Positions 1 to 8,216 of a stretch of 64,000 bases of DNA are shown here, in pieces. This DNA comes from JAKFWF01 sp963750535 (GTDB taxonomy: Bacteria > Pseudomonadota > Alphaproteobacteria > Rhizobiales > Hyphomicrobiaceae), in assembly GCA_963750535.1 (NCBI GenBank), contig CAVVRF010000032.1, positions 124,001 to 188,000 of the forward strand, given 5' to 3'. The notes beneath the pieces are model-generated. The model was not told the origin of the DNA and did not search any database. It was given only the letters and a program-made list of their open reading frames with translations. The first letter of the stretch is position 1. Each line of letters opens with the position of its first letter. Position numbers and translations under genes: made by a program.

Positions 1-225
1 GCCGAACTGCGCCTCCACCAGCTCCCAGGTGTGCTTGTACTTGCGCGTCTCGCTGTCGCTCAGCGACAGCCAGACGGTCGCGCCGGGCTCGAGCAGGCCG
101 ATCATCGAGCCGGTATTCGGGCAGGTGGTGGTGACGGTCTCGCCGCTGTCGAGAACGACATCGGCGAGGAAACGCTTGTAGCGCTTGATCAGCCGCCCGC
201 GGAGCAGGGGGGAGGAGAACTTCAT
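1..225 (-). CDS. sfsA: SfsA family protein, N-terminal part (runs off left edge)
   Basis: The complementary strand encodes 75 residues from an ATG at 225 to the window edge with no stop, so the 3' end is missing. The visible part matches the start of SfsA (sugar fermentation stimulation protein): a basic KRYKRFLADV stretch at residues 14-23, CPNTGSM at 35-41 and RKYKHTWEL at 61-69, in the order expected for the N-terminal OB-like region. SfsA is a conserved DNA-binding-type protein whose cellular role is poorly defined. The gene is divergent from the next gene, with a double-hairpin repeat just upstream of its start. Identification is firm; function is from family knowledge. Confidence 0.9.
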   Translation of the reverse strand, partial: MKFSSPLLRGRLIKRYKRFLADVVLDSGETVTTTCPNTGSMIGLLEPGATVWLSLSDSETRKYKHTWELVEAQFG

Positions 226-242
226 CGTGCCCTCGGGTTCCT

Positions 243-409
243 CTAGTGTCCCGTTCGCGAAGTTCGTCACCATTCGCGGCGACCACTGTACGAACTTCGC
301 GAACGACAAGGACACTAGCAAGCCATTGATCCTAGCGTGATTTAAATTCCGAACTTCGCAAACCGGTGTTGCCGGGAGGCGAATGCGAACTTCGGAATCA
401 TCACGCTAG
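243..409. repeat. Double-hairpin composite repeat, copy 1
   Basis: Two long inverted repeats lie 13 bp apart. Hairpin A (243-318) begins CTAGTGTCC and ends GGACACTAG; its arms pair over about 25 bp with a four-base bulge on the right arm. Hairpin B (332-409) begins CTAGCGTGAT and ends ATCACGCTAG; its arms pair over about 25 bp with a small bulge on the left arm. The linker is 319-331. A second copy in the opposite orientation is at 23857-24022. The element sits between the divergent starts of sfsA and the MoaB/CinA-like gene. It has no coding capacity of its own. Confidence 0.85.
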
Positions 410-608
410 CTTCGACGCCGTCGCGACGGCGCCACATTGTCATCGCCGCCAAGGAGCGGCACTGTAGCGTTCCGCACCAGAGCCTGGCATTTGGCTCTGT
501 TCCAGGAGCCTCCCTGCGTCGGGTGTGCGACAGAGGGGCGCCGGGACACAGAGCCTGCCGGCTTTCTTCCACGCCTACGACAGCGCAGCAACCTTCGAGT
601 GCACAGAC

Positions 609-1361
609 ATGGCCGAGACCGCAAGCCCCGACATCGTCACCGCCGCCGTGCTGGTGATCGGCGACGAGATCCTGTCCGGGCGGACCAAGGACAAGAATAT
701 CGGCTATATCGCCGAGCACTGCAGCAACATCGGCATCCAGCTCAAGGAAGTGCGGATCGTGCCGGACGAGGAGGCGGAGATCGTGGCGGCGGTCAATGCG
801 CTGCGCGCCCGCTACACCTATGTGTTCACCACCGGCGGCATCGGCCCGACGCACGACGACATCACCGCCGACTGCATCGCCAAGGCGTTCGGGCGCGGGA
901 TCGACGTCGATCCGCGGGCGCTCGCCCTGCTCAAGCCCTACTACGAGAAGCGCAACCTCGAGCTCACCCCAGGCCGTCTGCGGATGGCCCGCATCCCCGA
1001 CGGCGCCGACCTCGTCCAGAACTCGATCTCGATCGCGCCCGGCTTCATGGTCGAGAACGTCATCACCATGGCGGGCGTGCCCAACATCATGCAGGTGATG
1101 CTCGACGCGGTGACGCCGCGGCTGAAGACCGGCCGCCGGATGCACACGATCGCGATCGACCTCAATTATCCGGAAGGCGCGATCGCCGAGATGTTCGGGG
1201 AGCATCAAAAGCAGTTCCCGACCGTCGCGATGGGCAGCTACCCGACGATCCGCGACAATCGCCCGTGCACCCAGCTGGTCCTGCGCTCGATCGACGAGGC
1301 GATGCTGCACAGTGCCGCCGACGGACTGCGCGACAGGCTCGCGGCGCTGGGTCTGCTTTGA
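609..1361 (+). CDS. MoaB/CinA-N-like molybdopterin-binding domain protein
   Basis: This 250-residue protein is a stand-alone MoaB/Mog-type domain, as in the N-terminal half of CinA (competence/damage-inducible protein A). Family signatures are GDEILSG (residues 18-24) and GGIGPTHDD followed by T (76-84). The second, deamidase half of CinA is absent. In-frame codons continue upstream to 525, but the ATG at 609 starts directly before the conserved fold, so I chose it. The family binds molybdopterin or nucleotide-like ligands; the substrate here is unknown. It stands alone, rightward, between the hairpin repeat and an RlpA-like gene. Confidence 0.8.
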   Translation: MAETASPDIVTAAVLVIGDEILSGRTKDKNIGYIAEHCSNIGIQLKEVRIVPDEEAEIVAAVNALRARYTYVFTTGGIGPTHDDITADCIAKAFGRGIDVDPRALALLKPYYEKRNLELTPGRLRMARIPDGADLVQNSISIAPGFMVENVITMAGVPNIMQVMLDAVTPRLKTGRRMHTIAIDLNYPEGAIAEMFGEHQKQFPTVAMGSYPTIRDNRPCTQLVLRSIDEAMLHSAADGLRDRLAALGLL

Positions 1362-1531
1362 GGGGATCGCCCGGTTCCGGCGCGCGAAGACTACATTTTC
1401 GCACACTCTGGCGTTAACCATAAATCGCCAAGAAGGGTTACCAGGGTCAGGAGAAGTCTGGTTCTGTCCGCGGCGAGGGGGCGGCTGCATCTGCAACCGC
1501 CATTTTTGTTCACGGGTAGACGAGGAACCAG

Positions 1532-2464
1532 ATGACAATTGACGTGACGCGGCAGCGCGCTCGACGCGCGCTGACGGCCATTGGTCTTGCGGCGATTTCG
1601 GGCATCGGCCTTTCGTTCGCGCTGTCCGAGGCCGCCGAGGCGAAGATCCCCGGCAAGACCCACTGCTACTTCGGCATCTGCCATCGGGTGAAGACATTGG
1701 CCGAGACCGAGCGGCTGGTCGGCTCGAAGACGATCGTGCAGGCGTCCTACTACGACGATTGCAAGGTCGACCGCTTCAACCCCTGCGCGCTGACCTCGTC
1801 GGGCGAGGTATTCAGGCCGCACCGGCCGGACAACGCGGCGAGCCCGATCTATCCGGACGGCACGACGCTGCTGCTGTGGAACCCGAAGTCGGGGTCGGCG
1901 GCGGTCGTTCGCGTCAACAGCGCCGGCCCCTATCACGGCAAGCGCACGCTCGACGTCTCGCGCGCCACCGCCGAGAAGCTGGGCTTCAAGCGCGCCGGCG
2001 TCGCGCAGCTGCATGTGCAGGTGCTGTCGGCGCCGACCGAAGCCGAGTCGCGCTACAAGAAGCACCGCACCTACGCCGCCGTGCCGGGTCCAATCGGCAA
2101 CTTCGACAGCATCGAGCTCGCAATGGTCGATACCGCGAGGCTGATGCCCACGTTCACGGCGCCGACGCAGGTCGCAGCCCTCGAGTTGCCGCAATCGCTG
2201 AAGCTCTCCAAGCTGCCGCTCGACAACGCCAAGGCGGTCAACGCCGCCGGCCGCAACGCCACCGTCGCGGTGATGGCCTCGATCGCCGGCGGACCCGGCC
2301 CGGCGACGACGATCTCGGCGAGTACGGTGCTGATGAACTCGATCCCGCACAACCTGCTGCCGGCGGGCGTGCTGACCGCCGGACGAACGCAGGGCCGCAA
2401 GGCCAAAGTCGCCGCGGCGGATCGACCGCGCCGGACGGAAGTGGCGTCGGTCCGCCGCGAGTAG
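1532..2464 (+). CDS. RlpA-like double-psi beta-barrel exported protein
   Basis: This 310-residue protein has a basic N-terminus, a hydrophobic stretch and an AEA cleavage-type motif near residue 37, so it is probably exported. The central region (about residues 65-170) follows the RlpA barrel pattern: an ASYYDDC stretch, then a VNSAGPYHGKRTLDVS segment and an LGF...V-V-VL end. In typical RlpA lytic transglycosylases the corresponding segments hold an AAH motif and a DRGP motif. Here these are replaced (NSAGP in place of NDRGP; no AAH), so transglycosylase activity is doubtful. No SPOR domain is visible at the C-terminus. It converges on the methyltransferase gene with a six-base gap. Confidence 0.7.
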   Translation: MTIDVTRQRARRALTAIGLAAISGIGLSFALSEAAEAKIPGKTHCYFGICHRVKTLAETERLVGSKTIVQASYYDDCKVDRFNPCALTSSGEVFRPHRPDNAASPIYPDGTTLLLWNPKSGSAAVVRVNSAGPYHGKRTLDVSRATAEKLGFKRAGVAQLHVQVLSAPTEAESRYKKHRTYAAVPGPIGNFDSIELAMVDTARLMPTFTAPTQVAALELPQSLKLSKLPLDNAKAVNAAGRNATVAVMASIAGGPGPATTISASTVLMNSIPHNLLPAGVLTAGRTQGRKAKVAAADRPRRTEVASVRRE

Positions 2465-2470
2465 GGCCGG

Positions 2471-3364
2471 TCAGCCGCCGCGGCGCCAGACCATGGCGAG
2501 GTTTGGCATCACGTAGCGCGACGCCGGCCCGAGGCGGGCGGCAAGCTTGTAGTAGGCAAGCTTCGCCCGCCCGACCTGCCGCTGATAGCCGCCGCCGACA
2601 TAGGGCAGGTGAAAGGGGTAGGTCGCCACGTAGTCGTCGAGCCGGGCGTAATGCAGGAAGCCCGATACCGGACGCCAGCCGCCGAGGTGGCGGGCAAGAC
2701 CGGGCGGCGACCAGAACAGATTGTCGTTCTCGGCCCTGGCGCGTCCGAATGCCCTGGCATAGATGCGCCGCAGCGGCAGCGGCAGCCAGTGGCAGAACGG
2801 CAGCCGGGTATCGTGCGCGATCACCGGGAACCACAGGTTCGGCGTGGTGATGATCAAGAGGTCGCGCGCCAGCCGTTCCAGGTCGGCGACGGTCTCGGGC
2901 TTGCGCTGGACGTGCTCCAGCACCTCGATGCAATAGGCGACGTCGACGCTGCGGTCGGCGAGCGTGACCTGCCCGAGGCCTTCGGCGAGCCAGGTTATGC
3001 GATCGGCGAGGCCGAGGATCTCGGCGATCCGGCGGCCGGCGGCAAGGCGCCCGGCGTCCATCTCGACGGCAATGACCTTGGCCGGCGAATAGGCCGCGAA
3101 CGCCATCGCGAGCCAGCCGTAGCCGGCGCCGATGTCGGCGACCACCGTGCCGGCATCGACGGCGCGGAATTTCGGCAGCTGGTCGACGTAGCGCTTGCGG
3201 TAGAATTCGAGCGTCTCGGCGACCGGCAGCGTGCCATAGGCGCCGTCGGCGAAGTGCGGCACGGCCGAGATCGCCTCGCGCTGGGCGGCGGTCACCGTGA
3301 ATCGGCGCGGTTGGGGTTGCTCGCCAGCCCGCGCCGGAGCCGGAATTGGACTTGCTGCGGTCAT
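2471..3364 (-). CDS. Class I SAM-dependent methyltransferase
   Basis: This 297-residue protein has a Rossmann-type SAM site: VVADIGAGYGWLA (about residues 75-87) followed by the acidic EMD at 101-103 and a post-motif Y-CIEVLEHV. The methylated substrate is unknown. It is the last gene of the leftward polysaccharide cluster, starting four bases after the stop of the Wzz/BY-kinase-like gene, so it is probably co-transcribed and may modify a glycan or glycolipid. That role is inferred from context only. Confidence 0.8.
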   Translation of the reverse strand: MTAASPIPAPARAGEQPQPRRFTVTAAQREAISAVPHFADGAYGTLPVAETLEFYRKRYVDQLPKFRAVDAGTVVADIGAGYGWLAMAFAAYSPAKVIAVEMDAGRLAAGRRIAEILGLADRITWLAEGLGQVTLADRSVDVAYCIEVLEHVQRKPETVADLERLARDLLIITTPNLWFPVIAHDTRLPFCHWLPLPLRRIYARAFGRARAENDNLFWSPPGLARHLGGWRPVSGFLHYARLDDYVATYPFHLPYVGGGYQRQVGRAKLAYYKLAARLGPASRYVMPNLAMVWRRGG

Positions 3365-3368
3365 GGGC

Positions 3369-5759
3369 TCACGCGGCTGCGGTTTCTACGATCGATGCGG
3401 CGCCGCGCGCCGGGAAGCGCCGGGCGGCCTCCATCGCCCGCAGTCGCGACAGGCCCGATGACGCGGACGACTGCTGGGTGACGATCAACACCCGGTCGGC
3501 GATCGCGGCCAGGAACGCCATCGCCTGATTGTCGGCGGCGGCGCCGGCGTCGATGATCACCAGCTCGAAGCGCTGCGTCAGCTGACGCAGGCCGGCCAGC
3601 AGGCGCCGCTGCTGCTCGCCATCGAAGCGGGCGAGGTCGGCAAGCGCAATCGGCAACATCGACAGGCCGGTGCGCGCGTCCTGCAGCGTGATCTCGGCCA
3701 GATGCGCCTCGCTGTCGAGCACGCAGGCACGGCGCTGCTTGAGATTGGCGGCGAACACCTGGCTCAGGTGCGGATCGGACGCGCAGGCGTCGATCAGCAG
3801 CGTGCGGCGCCCCTTGATCGCGGAGCGGTAGGTCAGTGCGAGTGCGGTGCTCGAGGTGCCGGCGGCCGCTTCCGTGCCGACCAGCAGACAGATGGTCGGC
3901 TTGCCGGCGGCGGCGCCCGCGCGCTGCAGCTTTGCCAGGATCTGGTCGATCACTTCGCGGTAGCCCGGATAGGCGGTGGCCGATGCGTCGTCGACGGCGG
4001 CGATGTGGTCTGAGAATGTCGGGCCGTCGGCGATGCCTGCTCCGGGCCTGGCGGGCGGATATTTGCCGATCGCCGGCAGCCGCGCCAGGGTCTCGATGAC
4101 CGCGGTTCCGCCATCGCCGGGCACGGTGGTGGCGATGATGGGCGCGGCGTTGGCAATATCGGCCGTCGGGACGCGTGGGGGCGGGTTCATCGGCTTCGGC
4201 CGTGCCAGCGGCGCCAGCAACTTGCGCAGACGCCGGCGCGGTGCGGCGGAGGGAGGTTCCGGTGCCGGCGGCGTTGGCGGCGCGGACGCTGGAACCGCGG
4301 CTGCTGCGGCATCCGCCGGGCCGGAGAGCAGGTGCGCGAGCCAGGCAGTGCCGATGCCCGCGACGAGGCCCGCCAGCAGGGCGCCGGCCAGGATCAGCAG
4401 CGTCGGCGGGAACGCGGGATAGGGCGGCACCGTCGCGGCGCTGATGATGCGGCTGTTCTCGCGGCCAAGCGTCTCCTGCTCGCTCGTCTCCTTGGCCCGG
4501 TTCAGGAACTGCTCGAAGATCGCCCGCGCCGCCTGCGCCTCGCGCTGCAGCTCGCGCAGGCGAACCTGGGCCTGGTTGCCCGTCGCGGTCCTCGTTTCGA
4601 GCGACTTCAGCTCGCCGGCAAGCGCCTGCTCGTTGCTTTGCGCCAGCTCAAGCTCGCTGCGGGCGTTGGCCTTGATGCGAGCGAGCTCCTCGTCGATCTG
4701 GGCCAGTATGGCGCGCTTCTCGACCAGCACGTTGGCGTATTCGGGATGGCCAGGGCGCAGCGATTGCTGGGCGATCGCCTCGCGGCGCTCGACCCGGCTC
4801 AGGGAGGCGCGCAGGTTGGCGATCACCGGCGACTTCAGCGCGTCCGACTGCGCTGCGAGCACGGCTGAGCCGGCGCGCGCTGACAGGCCGCTGACCTGGT
4901 CGTAGCGCGCCTTTGCAAGTGCCGTCTGCGAGCGGGCGAGGATCAGCTTGTCGTTGGTCTGCTGCAGTTGCTGCTCGGTGACGAGCAGGTTCGGGCCGCC
5001 GATCAGCCCGGCCTGGGTGCGGAACGCCTCGACCGCGCTCTCCGCGGTCTCGACGCGCTTTCGCAGATCCTCGATGCGCGATTCCAGCGCGGCGGTGGCG
5101 TCGCGGGTGGTGTCGCCGGTCGCCCGGACCTGGTCGTTGATGTAGGCGTTGGCGACGGCATTGGCGAGGCGCGCGGCCTTGGCCGGGTCCTGCGACATCA
5201 CCGAGACGTTGATGACGTAGGTATTGCCGGGGCGGCGCACCCGCAGGTGCTTGTCGGCGAAGCGCCATACCGCGGTGTCGACGGGGTCGGTCGCGGGCGG
5301 GCTCTCGCGTTCGTTGCCGAACAGGACGCGGCCGATGGTATTGCGCAGCAGGATGCGAATGCCGCCGCCGGAGCGCGGCACCGCAAACTCGGCATCCTCG
5401 TGCAGCCGCTCGCTCTCGACGATCTTCTTCAGCACGGAGTTCGACTGGATCAGCTCGACCTGGCTGTCGACCAGCAGCGTGTCGGCGCCGGCCGCCGACG
5501 AGCCGAAGCCGCCGGGCACCACCGCGCCCTCGACGATGCGCTTGGCGCGCGGGTCGATCAGCAGCTGCGCCGTCGCCAGATAGCGCGGCGTAACCGCCAT
5601 CAGGAACAGGACGGCGGCGGCGAGCGCCGCGGCTGTCGCGAGCGCCACCCACGCCCAGCGCCGGCGAACGGCGCCGGCGACGCCCAGGATCTCGGCGAGC
5701 AGGCTCGCGTCAGGGGGAGTATCGGCGCTGCGCTCGACACTCGGCGGACTTGGTATCAT
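3369..5759 (-). CDS. Wzz/GumC-type polysaccharide co-polymerase with degenerate BY-kinase domain
   Basis: The protein of about 796 residues has a Wzz N-terminal domain with a first membrane segment near residues 35-56. A long charged, coiled-coil-rich periplasmic region follows, then a second membrane segment before a proline-rich linker. The cytoplasmic C-terminus is an ATPase-like domain of the bacterial tyrosine kinase type. Its P-loop reads GTEAAAGTSSTAL, without the Walker A lysine; the next strand is TLLIDACASDPHL, and the Walker-B-like strand is LVIIDAG. No C-terminal tyrosine cluster is seen, so kinase activity is doubtful. The start at 5759 (MIPSPPS) follows a GGAG-containing leader; an in-frame extension to 5843 overlaps the upstream gene. 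Such proteins control polysaccharide chain length and export. Confidence 0.85.
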   Translation of the reverse strand: MIPSPPSVERSADTPPDASLLAEILGVAGAVRRRWAWVALATAAALAAAVLFLMAVTPRYLATAQLLIDPRAKRIVEGAVVPGGFGSSAAGADTLLVDSQVELIQSNSVLKKIVESERLHEDAEFAVPRSGGGIRILLRNTIGRVLFGNERESPPATDPVDTAVWRFADKHLRVRRPGNTYVINVSVMSQDPAKAARLANAVANAYINDQVRATGDTTRDATAALESRIEDLRKRVETAESAVEAFRTQAGLIGGPNLLVTEQQLQQTNDKLILARSQTALAKARYDQVSGLSARAGSAVLAAQSDALKSPVIANLRASLSRVERREAIAQQSLRPGHPEYANVLVEKRAILAQIDEELARIKANARSELELAQSNEQALAGELKSLETRTATGNQAQVRLRELQREAQAARAIFEQFLNRAKETSEQETLGRENSRIISAATVPPYPAFPPTLLILAGALLAGLVAGIGTAWLAHLLSGPADAAAAAVPASAPPTPPAPEPPSAAPRRRLRKLLAPLARPKPMNPPPRVPTADIANAAPIIATTVPGDGGTAVIETLARLPAIGKYPPARPGAGIADGPTFSDHIAAVDDASATAYPGYREVIDQILAKLQRAGAAAGKPTICLLVGTEAAAGTSSTALALTYRSAIKGRRTLLIDACASDPHLSQVFAANLKQRRACVLDSEAHLAEITLQDARTGLSMLPIALADLARFDGEQQRRLLAGLRQLTQRFELVIIDAGAAADNQAMAFLAAIADRVLIVTQQSSASSGLSRLRAMEAARRFPARGAASIVETAAA

Positions 5760-5766
5760 CGGCACT

Positions 5767-7021
5767 CTACTCGACTCCTGGAACGCCCTTGGCACGAGCC
5801 GGCGCAGCCTGCGGCTCGCCCGCCGATGCACGAACCGAGCCATCGGTGCGCCGCGCCAGCAACCCGGACGCGATGTCGGCCATGTAGGCGCCGACCTGGC
5901 TCGCCTGGTTGAACCGCCGATACAACTCCGGCGCCGCCTCGGCTACCGCGGCGCGGAAGCGGGGATTGTCGCGCGCCAGCACGACGAGGCCGTCGGCGAT
6001 TGCCGTCATGTCGCCGGGCGGCACGGCGATGCCGACGTCGAGCCCGTCGAGGTGGCCGTCGATGCCGGTGCCGCGGCTGTAGAGGATCGGCACGCCGGCG
6101 AACAGCGCTTCCGTATAAACCATGCCGAACGTCTCGTTGCGGCTTGGCAGCGCCAGGGCGAGCGCAGTCGGCAGCTCGGCCAGGAAATCGGCATTGGCTG
6201 AGCCTGCCGCGCAGCCGTACGCGGCCATCGAGCCCGGCCGCTGTGATCAATCGCCGCATCCGCTCGAAGCTGTCGGGGCGTCCGCCGCCGACGATCTCGA
6301 GCGTGACGCCGGGAAGGCGCGGTGCGGCGAGCGCGAAGGCGGCGACGAGGCGGTCGAGTCCCTTCTTCTCCAGAATGTCGAGGTTCGCGGCCGCCATGAT
6401 GACGTCGCGGGGCGGTCGCGGTGCGATCGCGGCGCGCGTATTGGCGACGATGTTCGGCAGCGCTCGCGCCTTGGTGGCGACCTCGGGCAGCAGCCGCTCC
6501 AATTCAGGACGGAACCAGGCCGACACGTAGTAGACGCGATGCGCCGACTTCAGGATCTGCCGGATCAAGGGCCGATAGGTCGGCTTGAACGTCAGCACCT
6601 TGCTCTCGACCTCGCCGCGCACCGAGACGAGGTGCGGCAGCCCCCGCCGGCGCGCGATCAGCCAGCCGGCGATGCCGTCGAAGGTCAGGCGATGGCTGTG
6701 CACGACGTCGGGCGCGAGGCCATGGGCGGCGAGCAGGCGCTCGATCCGCCAGGCGACAGCGGCGAACGCCGGCATCAGGCCGACGCCGAGCGGCAGTCCG
6801 AAATGATGGATCGAGAACAGGCGCTGGTTCGCGGGCGCCAGATGCTCCGCGACCGCAACGCGGGCCGGGTTCGGCGTGCGGGTCAGCGAGATCACGACAT
6901 GATCGCAGTCGGCAAGGCTGTCGATCAGGCTCTTGATCGCAGTCGTGGTCGGTGGTCGCGAGGGGTCCGGGTAGTCGCCGGTGATGTGCAGGACGAGAGG
7001 GCGGCGGAGCGGCACGGACAT
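5767..7021 (-). pseudogene. Glycosyltransferase family 4-like, single-base frameshift
   Basis: From ATG 7021 the reading frame encodes about 275 residues of a GT4-type transferase (MSVPLRRPLVLHITGDYPDP..., a GEVES segment, an LEIVGGG donor-domain strand). It then leaves frame near 6196-6197, where one extra G lies in the GG of ATTGGCTG. Removing it joins the frame to a second stretch ending at 5767 that carries the donor-site motif SRNETFGMVYTEAL and GVPIL. Together they give a normal-length enzyme of about 418 residues. The 3' end overlaps the leader of the Wzz gene. Either the gene is inactivated or this is a sequence error; the clustering with other frameshifts favours decay. Confidence 0.8.
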
Positions 7022-7079
7022 TCAGCCTTATCGATACGTTGCGATGGTTGCCGGTCTACCCTGGCTGCGGCCGATCCTT

Positions 7080-7111
7080 GCAACCGCCATGCCGCGCAAC
7101 CGTCATGTCGC
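7080..7111. repeat. Tandem 16-bp repeat in divergent promoter region
   Basis: GCAACCGCCATGCCGC (7080-7095) is followed directly by GCAACCGTCATGTCGC (7096-7111), with two mismatches. The pair lies in the 160-bp gap between the divergent starts of the GT4 gene (7021) and the deacetylase gene (7182), so it could be a regulator site. No protein partner can be named. Confidence 0.5.
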
Positions 7112-7181
7112 ATGGCACACTTCGTGCGTAATTGCTTTCGTTGCAAGGTATTGGTCGGGGGCCGATTTGGACCGGGCTTTA

Positions 7182-7923
7182 ATGTCAGACTTCACGACTT
7201 CGTCGGCTTCGCGGCACGGCCATTTCAGATCCATGCTGATGCTGCCGCGTTGCCTCCATCTCACATTTCACGGCCTGGGGGCCACCCCGGCGTCGATCCG
7301 GGACGAGGCGAGGCAGTTCTGGCTGCCGGTGGAAATTCTCGAGCGAACGCTGGCACTCGCGCCTCGGCTCGAAGCCAGCAGCGGCATCGAGATCCGCTTC
7401 ACCTTCGACGACGGCAACGTCTCCGATCACGACCTCGCCCTGCCGTTGCTGCTCGCCCATCGCCGCACCGCGAGCTTCTTCGTCTGCGCCGGCCGGATCG
7501 GGCAGCCCGGCCATCTGAGCGCGGCACAGCTGCGCGCCCTGGTGCACTCGGGCATGGTGGTCGGCTGCCACGGCTACGATCACGTCAATTGGCGGGAGGT
7601 CGACGACCGCCGGCTGATCCATGAGCTGCGCGACGCGCGACGCCAGATCGCGGTGGCCGCTGGCGCCGCGGTCGACATCGCTTCCGCTCCGTTCGGCGCG
7701 ATCGACCAGCGGGTGGTGCGGGCGGTGGCGGCGGCCGGCTACAAGGCCCTGTTTGCCAGCTCCGGCGGATTTCGCGACCGCCGATAGCGGCCTGATCCCG
7801 CGCAACACGCTGAAAGCCGGGTTCGAGCCCGAGCGCGACCTCGCCCGCATGATCGGCCGCGGACAACGCGCCTGGACCGGTCTCCACGACGCCGCCCGGC
7901 GCACTAGATACCGCTTCTTCTGA
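7182..7923 (+). pseudogene. Polysaccharide deacetylase (NodB-like), single-base frameshift
   Basis: The first frame (start 7182, or 7233 at MLMLPRC) encodes a NodB-homology domain: TFDDG metal/catalytic motif, a GCHGYDH motif matching the His-rich motif 2, and SAPFG matching motif 3. The frame hits a stop just after SSGGF. The sequence ATADSGLIPRN continues in the next frame to a stop at 7921-7923. One extra T in the TTT at 7770-7772 explains this, restoring a protein of about 247 residues. It is the only rightward gene in the cluster, and would remove acetyl groups from a polysaccharide. A MITE lies 25 bp after the stop. Confidence 0.8.
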
Positions 7924-7948
7924 CAACCGCGGTCATCGCGGCGGCTAA

Positions 7949-8216
7949 GAGCCTGTCCGGGGGATTTTCATGAGATTTCATGGCCCAATATCAAGTCGAT
8001 CCGCAAGGAGCAGCCCGCCGGTCGTAGCCCTAGCTACGGCCAAGGGTTGCGACGCGGCGGGCGACCGAGATTGGGCCACCTCCGGTCGCGCATGCACGGC
8101 CCATCTGGTTCGTCGCGCACCTTGCCGATACCTATGGGTATCGGCTGCGCCGACGCTCCTGCCATCTGGACCATGCATGCGCGATGAAACGCCATGAAAA
8201 TCCCCCGGACAGGCTC
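7949..8216. mobile_element. MITE-like element, copy 1 (268 bp)
   Basis: The element is bounded by inverted repeats that begin GAGCCTGTCCGGGGGATTTT and read the same on the other strand at the right end. A second copy of identical length, differing at only scattered positions, lies at 18574-18841. No transposase is encoded. The flanks are TAA on the left and TCA on the right, fitting a TNA target preference known for the IS1031 subgroup of IS5-family elements; that assignment is an inference. A perfect 9-bp hairpin sits inside at 8124-8145. The right end abuts the stop codon of the neighbouring glycosyltransferase. Confidence 0.85.

Noticed and set aside
342..1697. Long minus-strand frame opposite the MoaB/CinA-like gene
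   Set aside because: It is Arg/Pro/Ala-rich, has no domain, and lies antisense to a clearly conserved gene. It is typical of GC-rich antisense open frames.
7970..8197. 75-codon frame conserved in both MITE copies
   Set aside because: Conservation follows from near-identity of the elements. The product is Ser/Arg/Ala-rich with no motif, and there is no sign of protein-level selection.
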